From Bacteroidota bacterium (lineage in GTDB: Bacteria; Bacteroidota; Bacteroidia; Chitinophagales; Chitinophagaceae): a stretch of 6,331 bases of DNA. Below, in pieces: positions 1 through 4,621 of this stretch. The stretch is from positions 1 to 6,331 of the forward strand of contig JAEWAC010000166.1 of assembly GCA_023391895.1 (NCBI GenBank). Direction: 5' to 3'. Position 1 is the first letter of the stretch, and each line of letters opens with the position of its first letter. The notes below the pieces were generated by a model, which was not told the DNA's origin, searched no databases, and was given only the letters and a program-made list of their open reading frames with translations. Made by a program: the position numbers and the translations under genes.

Positions 1-131
1 GTACAACTAAGTGGTAGAAAGTTACCGTCTTCATCCTGATTCTTGAAATCTATCACAATAAAGCTAATGCGCCATTGCTTGAATTGCTTCAAGGCTGAAT
101 TCAGTTGGCAGTCTATGGTCGGGGCAAGAAT
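1..131 (-). other. Open frame running off the left edge, possible partial or decayed gene
   Basis: Forty-three codons are open from a TAA at 132-134 to the left edge (codons begin at position 3). The translation is mixed and protein-like, with motifs such as QFKQWRISFIVIDFKN and DEDGNFLP, rather than the low-complexity peptide expected from AT-rich spacer. No ATG occurs in it. The possible starts are TTG ending at 92 and GTG ending at 56. It could be the 5' part of a gene that continues leftward from a rare start codon, or a remnant whose beginning was lost. I do not recognise a family. Because the frame is short and cut by the window, this is a weak call. Confidence 0.3.
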
Positions 132-410
132 TTATTAGCTTAGTTGTATTTCTTTTGCACAATAATATTTCTATGCATTCCGCCAACCAGATCAAAAAAG
201 TCCTTCCACATAATTGTAAACCGTTGCATGTTTACTCTTCTATTCATTACCAACAACATGCAGTTGCTGGTTCGTTTACGAAACAGGAAAAGAAAAAAAT
301 CCTATAATCATAAACTATGCTGCCAAAGAACAAAACCAGCTTCGACTTAACCTGTGGCGTTTTTATCCTAATTATGTATAAACAGTTCTGGAGCAACAGT
401 ATTAGAAAGT
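132..410. other. Spacer downstream of the 170-residue gene, no convincing gene
   Basis: This 279-base AT-rich stretch lies after the stop of the 170-residue gene in the direction of transcription. The best candidate is a 39-codon minus-strand frame at 140-259 (ATG start, motifs MWKDFFDLVGG and KKYN at the end). It is basic and partly hydrophobic and resembles nothing I know. Longer frames at 144-350 (+) and 247-438 (-) give cysteine- and phenylalanine-rich strings typical of chance translation, and the second overlaps the real gene. I see no hairpin with a T-run that would mark a terminator. Confidence 0.4.
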
Positions 411-923
411 CTAAGTGAGACCAAGATCCCGCATACACTGTTTTCCTGCATCTTGCCCCTTCTTGTATGCTGTTATCTCATCCGCAAAGTCACGTATCTC
501 AACATACTCCTTAATAGCTTTCCGAGCGCAATAAGGTCCGAATTGCTGGAGATAATTCCTCCACACATTTACGCCTGGAACTTGCAGGGTATCCTTGAAA
601 TCAGGTATAAATAAGTCTGGGTTCGAGGGAAACCTATTAGACAATTTAAAGTGGAGTTTTTCCAGTCCGCTTTGTAACCCTAAAATAGGAAAATCCATGG
701 GTGTTAGCAATGCACGTAAATGCTCCGCTGAATCTGTTAATGACTTCGCCTCTTCTGAATCCATCAAAAGACTGTCCAACTGGCATTCAAACCCCTGTTT
801 ATCTTCTATAGGATAGTTGATAACCGTCATTAGTCTGAATGCATTTGATGTCTCTTTTGAAAGTGATTTCAATACAAATTTTACCACTAATTCATCAGCA
901 GGTGTAAGTTCTTTATTTTCCAT
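411..923 (-). CDS. Hypothetical protein, 170 residues, probably helical and cytoplasmic
   Basis: I do not recognise this family. The frame starts at ATG (921-923), preceded by an A-rich AAAGAAA stretch about 7 bases upstream, as is common in Bacteroidota, and ends with TAG. The product has no signal peptide, no membrane segment and no repeat. The N-terminal half is acidic and Leu/Ser-rich and looks helical (KFVLKSLSKE near residue 15; EEAKSLTDSAEHLRALL near 57-73). The centre has a Pro/Phe-rich stretch with the motifs FPSNPDLFIPDF and WRNYLQQFGPYCARKA. The C-terminus is a charged helix ending near KGQDAGKQCMRD. There are two cysteines in the C-terminal region and one near residue 47, with no metal-site spacing. 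GC content is about 30-48% in sampled lines, clearly below the neighbouring protease. That it is a gene is likely from length and composition; the function is unknown. Confidence 0.8.
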   Translation of the reverse strand: MENKELTPADELVVKFVLKSLSKETSNAFRLMTVINYPIEDKQGFECQLDSLLMDSEEAKSLTDSAEHLRALLTPMDFPILGLQSGLEKLHFKLSNRFPSNPDLFIPDFKDTLQVPGVNVWRNYLQQFGPYCARKAIKEYVEIRDFADEITAYKKGQDAGKQCMRDLGLT

Positions 924-1034
924 AATGGTTTCTTTATAAGTTATAAACTTCTTTTGCCTAAAGCATCCCTATTGGTGCGGGTGATTCCAACCCACTCATT
1001 TGCAACACTGATTGTTAGGCCAGTTCAAAGCAGA
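924..1034 (-). other. Short spacer holding a 27-codon protein-like open frame (941-1024)
   Basis: Between the protease stop and the next gene, a minus-strand frame bounded by TGA (1025-1027) and TAA (941-943) is open for 27 codons without an ATG. It reads like protein, including ANEWVGITRTNRDALGKRSL, so it may be the tail of a vanished gene. A small stem, GTGGGT with ACCCGC (one G-T wobble, loop of 7), sits in the middle of the minus-strand transcript, but no T-run follows it, so I do not call a terminator. The promoter and start region of the 170-residue gene must lie here or further upstream. No match to the Bacteroidota -7 consensus TAnnTTTG is visible. Confidence 0.3.
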
Positions 1035-2669
1035 TCATAATGCAACAGGTTCAGCAGGAACATAACCTTCCAGGCGATAAAGCTGGTACTCAGGACGATG
1101 CTGCCTGCGGCCGTTGGTGATGTGTTCCCCCGACCAGCGTACCGTAGCAGGATCCATAGCCCAGGCAGGATCGGTAGTAGCAAAGTTATCGCCACGGGCC
1201 GGGCACCACCAACTGAATAAGGGCCTTGTATTTGGCGGCTGCGGAAGTTTGGGGTCATAAATGAAGCCCTCCAGGCTTTGCAATGTGTATCCCTCCTGGC
1301 TGCGGTGATCGGCAATATTTTCACCTTCCCATCGCACCGGCAGATCCGAGGACCACCGCGGGTCTGTAGTGGAGAAATTATCTTTTCGCTCCGAATGATA
1401 CCATAGCCAGAGCGGAACGGTACCAGCTGGTTGAGGTTTTTTGGGGTTGAAGGCGTAACCCTCTAGCCGGAACATGCGGTAATCGCCGTTCTGCCGGCGT
1501 TGTGGATCCAGGTATTGCCCTGATTCATCAGGCACTATTCCTAAGGGATCGGACGCCCACCTGGGATCTGAAGTCAAAAAGTTGTCGCCTGCTGAGGCAC
1601 TGGACCAACTGTACAGGGGCACTACAGAATGCCGGCTAATAAAATCAGCATACAGTACGTTGTTCAGCCATTCGCCAATTGGGGCTGCCACACGTCGGTT
1701 GATCCTGCTGGAATCGTAAGGGAACGATAGCAAAGAACCCCTAACCGCCAGATTCACTCCAGTGAGCGTATACCGACCACCACCACCTTCAACTCCTTGA
1801 CATATTCCAATTACATAACGCTGTGTGCTGCCGTCCGGCTGACGCCGGAGCAGGAAAAGGGGACTACCGGAATCTCCACCCTCGATAGTTGCTTCGTTCT
1901 CGCCTGCCACACGAAGCATCACAAGATCCTCTCGAAGCGGGTATTCACTATACGACATCGCTGCTTTGCGACGTGTTGGCTGCGCCATACTAAAACCGAC
2001 TGCCTCGAAGTGCTGCCTGCGGAGAAAATCTCGAATTTCCGCTTCATCATCAAATAAGTGGGACATGACTCGGGCGGGAATAGCAATGTCTGGAGGCACG
2101 GGCTCCTCAAGCCGCATGATACCAATATCAGCATAACCTGCCACACTGTATATGTGCGCCTGTCTGGTCGCATGTGGTGAACCGTGGCGGTTCCCGAAAA
2201 ACACGGTGAAGCTCGGTTGCTGCTTCAAAAAGCAACGCCGTTCGCTCAATTTATAGGTCCATCCTACGCATTGCTCTTCCGCATCGCACAAAGCACGGCA
2301 CGCATCAGGGTTGTCTACTACGGTATTGCGGTAGTCGAAGCCAGCTATGATATGGCCTTCATAAATCCTGGAGCGCCCCTTGATTCCAGTCACCCAGTCA
2401 GCATTAGGGGAAGGCTCTGGCATTTGGAAATCCTTCCAGATAGGGGTTCGGCTGTCCCAGTTCCCTGAACCACCGTCCTCAATGGCTCCTGCAAAGCAAT
2501 GACCCGCGGTTAATACCAGCATAGGCGAAATGAGCACTCCCGAACAGCCCCCCCGACCATGCGCCCCGAGACTAACTACAGCATCGTTCTGAGGGCTGGA
2601 GGGATCTTCTGTTGCCCGGGTTAATTTAGCCTGTACAAGACCAGGTTCCTGTTGTTGTTCGTATGGCAT
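1035..2669 (-). CDS. S1/trypsin-like serine protease with internal PAN-like module and three C-terminal DUF5648-like repeats
   Basis: This 544-residue product is a predicted serine endopeptidase of the chymotrypsin fold. Visible triad: His57 in LTAGHC, Asp181 in YADIGIMRL, Ser267 in GGDSGSP. Cys42 and Cys58 match the disulfide flanking the catalytic His in the family. His and Asp are 124 residues apart, against about 45 in chymotrypsin, because residues about 105-168 form a PAN/apple-like module with C-x3-C-x5-C-x11-C spacing (Cys124, 128, 134, 146) and the motif RRCFLKQ. Residues about 349-540 carry three repeats of about 65 residues. The residue at the trypsin-189 position is Thr261, so tryptic specificity is not expected. 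There is no IVGG-type activation site and no signal peptide. The frame is closed by a stop seven codons upstream of the ATG, so no leader is hidden in-frame. Sampled lines are 55-63% GC, higher than the flanks, which hints at separate origin (inference). It stands alone, with spacers on both sides. The protease call is firm; substrate and location are unknown. Confidence 0.95.
   Translation of the reverse strand: MPYEQQQEPGLVQAKLTRATEDPSSPQNDAVVSLGAHGRGGCSGVLISPMLVLTAGHCFAGAIEDGGSGNWDSRTPIWKDFQMPEPSPNADWVTGIKGRSRIYEGHIIAGFDYRNTVVDNPDACRALCDAEEQCVGWTYKLSERRCFLKQQPSFTVFFGNRHGSPHATRQAHIYSVAGYADIGIMRLEEPVPPDIAIPARVMSHLFDDEAEIRDFLRRQHFEAVGFSMAQPTRRKAAMSYSEYPLREDLVMLRVAGENEATIEGGDSGSPLFLLRRQPDGSTQRYVIGICQGVEGGGGRYTLTGVNLAVRGSLLSFPYDSSRINRRVAAPIGEWLNNVLYADFISRHSVVPLYSWSSASAGDNFLTSDPRWASDPLGIVPDESGQYLDPQRRQNGDYRMFRLEGYAFNPKKPQPAGTVPLWLWYHSERKDNFSTTDPRWSSDLPVRWEGENIADHRSQEGYTLQSLEGFIYDPKLPQPPNTRPLFSWWCPARGDNFATTDPAWAMDPATVRWSGEHITNGRRQHRPEYQLYRLEGYVPAEPVAL
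1050..1625 (-). repeat. Three tandem DUF5648-like protein repeats at the protease C-terminus
   Basis: Codes residues about 349-540. Each unit opens with a P-L-x-x-W strand (Pro351, Pro419, Pro483), then has D-N-F-x-T-x-D-P-x-W (Asp362, Asp430, Asp494) and later L-E-G-aromatic (Leu402, Leu466, Leu533). The first two units end in a linker of the type NPKKPQPAGT or DPKLPQPPNT. The periods are 68 and 64 residues. This resembles DUF5648, in which an aromatic strand is followed by HFYT and a later EG motif, with N-F replacing H-F. Such repeats are often appended to secreted or surface enzymes, and a binding role is inferred. Divergence between units shows this is not a recent duplication. Confidence 0.75.
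2166..2357 (-). other. PAN/apple-like module inserted in the protease catalytic domain
   Basis: Codes residues about 105-168 of the protease, between catalytic His57 and Asp181. It begins near EGHIIAGFDYRNTVV, and the core has the motifs PDACRALC, QCVGWTYK and RRCFLKQ. In the PAN_4 type the pattern is an acidic/aromatic strand, then Cys-x3-Cys, a Cys before an aromatic strand, and a Cys followed by hydrophobic-Leu-Lys, all matched here. PAN modules in other proteins bind proteins or carbohydrates. That this one steers substrate access is inference. The boundaries are approximate. Confidence 0.8.
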
Positions 2670-2771
2670 AATGATAGAATTTAAAAACTAATGTTTCCTC
2701 ACTGCTATGATGAGTTATTGTTATACACTTTTCTATGATATTTTTGATAACTCAATAGCTAATGATTATAT

Positions 2772-2808
2772 TATGAGCAATGACAGTTTACTAAAGCCAT
2801 TGCTCATA
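2772..2808. promoter_or_regulatory. Perfect 11-bp inverted repeat upstream of the protease
   Basis: The arms TATGAGCAATG (2772-2782) and CATTGCTCATA (2798-2808) are exact reverse complements around a 15-base loop. The repeat lies 103 bases upstream of the protease ATG and 322 bases downstream of the 93-residue gene's stop. Neither side is followed directly by a T-run, and the stem is not GC-rich, so a classic intrinsic terminator is unlikely. It could be a dyad operator for the protease gene, an RNA hairpin in its leader, or a weak terminator of the upstream genes. The sequence alone does not decide. Confidence 0.5.
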
Positions 2809-2895
2809 TGTCTGTTCCTTTCCTGAAGAAGTGCTAACGTGGACTTAATGATTCATTCGCACCTGATGAAATCCTTTAAATACTGGATGGTTTAC

Positions 2896-3091
2896 TTAAA
2901 CAGCTTTGTTGATTCGTAATGCAAAATCACTCATAAAAAGTCCACCTTCGTTATGAAAATGACCTTTTTCAAAAGAGGCGACGATGCTGATCTTATTGCC
3001 ATAAAAAAAGAAAGCTTTATACTCCTGTGATTAGCCCTAAAGATTTAAGTTCTTTATAAAAGAAGAAAACAATTATAAATAAAGCTAAATA
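2896..3091 (-). pseudogene. Probable frameshifted gene remnant of unknown family
   Basis: Two overlapping minus-strand frames read like parts of one protein. The first, in order of transcription, is open at 3017-3091 between TAG (3092-3094) and TAA. It gives a hydrophobic stretch and then FYKELKSLGLITGV. The second is open at 2896-3030 and gives KAFFFYGNKISIVASFEKG, then HFHNEGGLFMSDFALRIN, before its TAA. They overlap by 14 bases, so a single frameshift near 3017-3030 would join them. The only ATG in the second frame is at 2932-2934, twelve codons before its stop. The whole lies in 460 bases without an intact gene, between the 93-residue gene and the protease. I do not recognise the family. 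A plus-strand frame of 25 codons (2953-3030) covers the same bases and cannot be fully excluded. The remaining bases 2670-2895 show only the inverted repeat. Confidence 0.35.
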
Positions 3092-3130
3092 CTAGGATTT
3101 CCTCATTGGCGGTCATTAGTTCTTCAGTGA

Positions 3131-3412
3131 TTATGAAAATGTTTTTTCTAATGTTTTTTGCGGCAGGCCAAAAGCAATTTCCTCATTCACTTCGTAACAA
3201 ACATTTTTACTATACTGTCCCAATAACTTATCCAGGAATTCTTGCACTTTATCTGCATTTGGTGCTTCCCAGATGCAGGTGCCGGTTTTTAAATCGGTTG
3301 ATGGAAAAACAGAATGAAGTTTTACGCCAGAAGGAATAGACGAAATAACTTGTTCTTTCAAACTCCAGAATGTATTGGGGTTGTGTACAAAGTGGTGAGC
3401 AATTACTAACAT
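3131..3412 (-). CDS. Small ferredoxin-like-fold protein, DUF4242/SCO4226-like
   Basis: A 93-residue cytoplasmic protein with no signal peptide or membrane segment. The layout fits the alpha/beta ferredoxin-like fold of the DUF4242 and SCO4226 groups: an N-terminal strand with His residues (MLVIAHHFVHNP), a helix (FWSLKEQVISSI), then G-V-K-L-H-S-V with a following charged turn, a strand with TGTCIWEAP, a second helix (ADKVQEFLDKLLGQ), and a C-terminal strand NVCYEVNEE. The Cys-x-Trp/Tyr-Glu-Ala strand followed by a helix is the most telling part. SCO4226 is reported to bind nickel; whether His6 and His7 here do so is inference. The start ATG (3410-3412) lies three bases after the stop of the preceding small frame, so the two are probably on one transcript. 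That it is a gene is likely; the family assignment is tentative. Confidence 0.75.
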   Translation of the reverse strand: MLVIAHHFVHNPNTFWSLKEQVISSIPSGVKLHSVFPSTDLKTGTCIWEAPNADKVQEFLDKLLGQYSKNVCYEVNEEIAFGLPQKTLEKTFS

Positions 3413-3415
3413 AGT

Positions 3416-3604
3416 TTAAAAATTAAATTTTGAAAAGTCGATTTGAGTTAAAATTGATGGTTTAAAAAGGTCACCGTGAAAGCTATAATTGACATAATCT
3501 GCTACATCCTCTTGAGTACTTGAAACAGAACCGGTTATTATGGAAATACCTATACAGACCAACACGAGACGCTTTTTTATAACCCTAGTCTTGACATTAA
3601 GCAA
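3416..3604 (-). CDS. Possible small exported protein, TTG start
   Basis: A 62-codon frame starting at TTG (3602-3604), five codons after an in-frame stop, with no ATG available. The N-terminus looks like a signal peptide or membrane anchor: a basic stretch (KTRVIKKR), a hydrophobic core (LVLVCIGISIITG), then small residues (SVSS) suitable for cleavage. The remaining stretch of about 33 residues is acidic at first and ends DFSKFNF. It stops three bases before the ATG of the 93-residue gene, the spacing of a translationally coupled pair. The tail is short for a secreted protein, so it may be a truncated gene. I do not recognise it. The signal-like start and the tight spacing support it; the start codon and length argue against it. 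Confidence 0.4.
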   Translation of the reverse strand: MLNVKTRVIKKRLVLVCIGISIITGSVSSTQEDVADYVNYSFHGDLFKPSILTQIDFSKFNF

Positions 3605-3909
3605 GCTGATTTTGAATCATTTTTACATGCTTTTCAGGAGTAAACTTACAATCTCACAAGGCGGTTGTAAACCGCCTAAATGGGTGATTTTTTACAGGAT
3701 GAAGAGCTGACAGACATTTTTTCTTTTATAGAATTTATTTCAATAACACAGAGGAAGATAAACATAGGCAACTGCCGTAAATATCTTTTTTCAATAACAT
3801 GCTGATCGTAATGTTCCTTATTTTGTTTTTATCTGCAAAACATGCAGGAAGGAAATATAATCCTTAAAGCTGCTACCCAAGGTTCTTAATACACACTTCG
3901 TACAGCATA
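3605..3909. other. Spacer downstream of the response regulator, no gene seen
   Basis: These 305 AT-rich bases follow the response regulator stop. They hold a perfect hairpin (3659-3677, listed separately) and a weaker one, CTGCA and TGCAG around a 5-base loop (3833-3847), which lies 63 bases past the regulator stop and is not followed by a T-run on the minus strand. A minus-strand frame of 18 codons upstream of the small exported gene (motif FTPEKHVKMIQNQLA) has no clear start. A frame at 3818-4024 overlaps the regulator out of phase and is chance. No promoter consensus is visible. Confidence 0.4.
3659..3677. promoter_or_regulatory. Perfect 8-bp hairpin with 3-base loop
   Basis: AGGCGGTT and AACCGCCT are exact reverse complements around a GTA loop. 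This is the strongest GC-rich stem in the spacers. On the minus strand it lies 233 bases past the response regulator stop and 55 bases upstream of the small exported frame, so it is either a transcript end or a leader structure. No T-run follows directly on the minus strand. On the plus strand a run of six T begins 11 bases after the stem, too far for a standard intrinsic terminator. The segment TTGTAA (3665-3670) can instead pair with TTACAA (3646-3651), which would break this stem. Confidence 0.5.
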
Positions 3910-4548
3910 TTAGACCAGCTTCTGAATGATCGCCTTGGCTACGGCTTCCGATTTGGAGTTGACATGCAGTTTCTGATAAATGTTTTTGATATGTGATTTC
4001 ACGGTGTCGATACTGATATAGCATGCGGCGGCAATCATTTTGTAGCTGTTACCAGTAACCAATTGTTTCAGGATTTCTCTTTCTCTTTCAGAGAGGTCAA
4101 TAAACTCAACGGGCGCCTGTACCCCTTGTTTTTGAAACATCTGCAGCACCTTAGCTGCCACTGAAGGTGTCATTGGGGCTCCCCCTTCTGCCACTTCCTT
4201 GATAGCCTCCAGCATTTTTGCGGGAGGCGTTTTCTTAAGCAGGTAACCGGATGCTCCGGCACAAATGGAAGCAAAGACCTTATCATCATCCTCAAAGACC
4301 GTTTGCATCAGAATTGGAATGTGGGGAAATTGTTTTTTGATGATTTGTACCGCTTCAATACCGGAAATCCCAGGCATATCAATGTCCATTAAAACGACAT
4401 CGGGTTTACTGCTTTCGATATCTTTCGCCACTTTATTGCCATTAGCAAAGCTACCGGTACAGGCAAAGCCCGGTGAGCCGCCAATCAGCATATACAAACT
4501 GTCCCGCAGTGCTTTATTATCTTCAAAAATAGCTACCTTGATTTCCAA
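3910..4548 (-). CDS. NarL/LuxR-family response regulator
   Basis: A 212-residue DNA-binding response regulator of usual length for the NarL group. The receiver domain (about 1-120) has the acidic pair Glu9/Asp10, phospho-acceptor Asp55 in VVLMDIDMPG, Thr83, and Lys105 in GYLLKK. The C-terminal LuxR/GerE helix-turn-helix (about 150-210) shows LSEREREILKQLVTGNSYK, then SIDTVKSHIKNIYQKL. It should be phosphorylated by the kinase encoded just upstream and then bind its target promoters. The start is TTG (4546-4548). No ATG or GTG lies between it and the in-frame stop at 4591-4593, and the conserved N-terminus (EIKVAIFEDN) begins right after it. It is 73 bases from the kinase stop and probably co-transcribed with it. 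A weak or rare start may keep its level below that of the kinase (inference). Target genes cannot be told from the sequence. Confidence 0.97.
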   Translation of the reverse strand: MEIKVAIFEDNKALRDSLYMLIGGSPGFACTGSFANGNKVAKDIESSKPDVVLMDIDMPGISGIEAVQIIKKQFPHIPILMQTVFEDDDKVFASICAGASGYLLKKTPPAKMLEAIKEVAEGGAPMTPSVAAKVLQMFQKQGVQAPVEFIDLSEREREILKQLVTGNSYKMIAAACYISIDTVKSHIKNIYQKLHVNSKSEAVAKAIIQKLV

Positions 4549-4621
4549 AGTGATTGATTTGTAAATAAAAAATTGGCTAAACTGAAATAACTACTATCCT
4601 TTCAAACGGCCTATCACCCAT
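4549..4621 (-). other. Kinase-regulator spacer
   Basis: The 73-base AT-rich gap begins with an ATG (4619-4621) placed directly after the kinase TGA and heading a 14-codon frame that stops at TAG (4577-4579). Its peptide (MGDRPFERIVVISV) does not continue the regulator. It could keep ribosomes moving toward the TTG start, or be chance. No terminator or promoter motif is visible, which fits one transcript for both genes. Confidence 0.3.

Noticed and set aside
93..102. Palindrome CTGAATTCAG in the left spacer.
   Set aside because: A single 10-base palindrome with no second copy nearby, expected by chance; it also lies inside the possible open frame at the left edge.
144..350. 68-codon plus-strand frame in the left spacer.
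   Set aside because: It has Cys/Phe/Arg/Lys-rich composition and no motif, lies on the opposite strand to all real genes, and is best explained as chance.
471..550. Kinase N-box with Tyr484 in place of the more usual His (LTKYA).
   Set aside because: The base coordinate given is only nominal, as the residue lies in the kinase near 4840. Tyr at this place is common in Bacteroidota HisKA_3 kinases, and the catalytic Asn480 and both G-boxes are intact.
956..1020. GCCTAA and TTAGGC at the ends of a 65-base segment, resembling an integron attC site (GTTAGGC core on the plus strand).
   Set aside because: The outer boxes pair for only 6 bases, the other core is TTTAGGC on the minus strand rather than GTTRRRY, and no second pair of inner boxes is present. 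Short inverted ends at this distance are expected many times by chance in 6 kb.
1025..1324. 99-codon minus-strand frame overlapping the protease.
   Set aside because: It lies wholly or mostly within the C-terminal repeats of the protease in another phase, and its composition is that of a shadow frame.
1919..2173. 84-codon minus-strand frame inside the protease.
   Set aside because: It overlaps the catalytic Asp and central region of the protease in another phase and shows no domain.
2953..3030. 25-codon plus-strand frame (MKMTFFKRGDDADL...).
   Set aside because: It is very short, with no sign of a ribosome binding site or promoter. The minus-strand reading of the same bases is longer and more protein-like.
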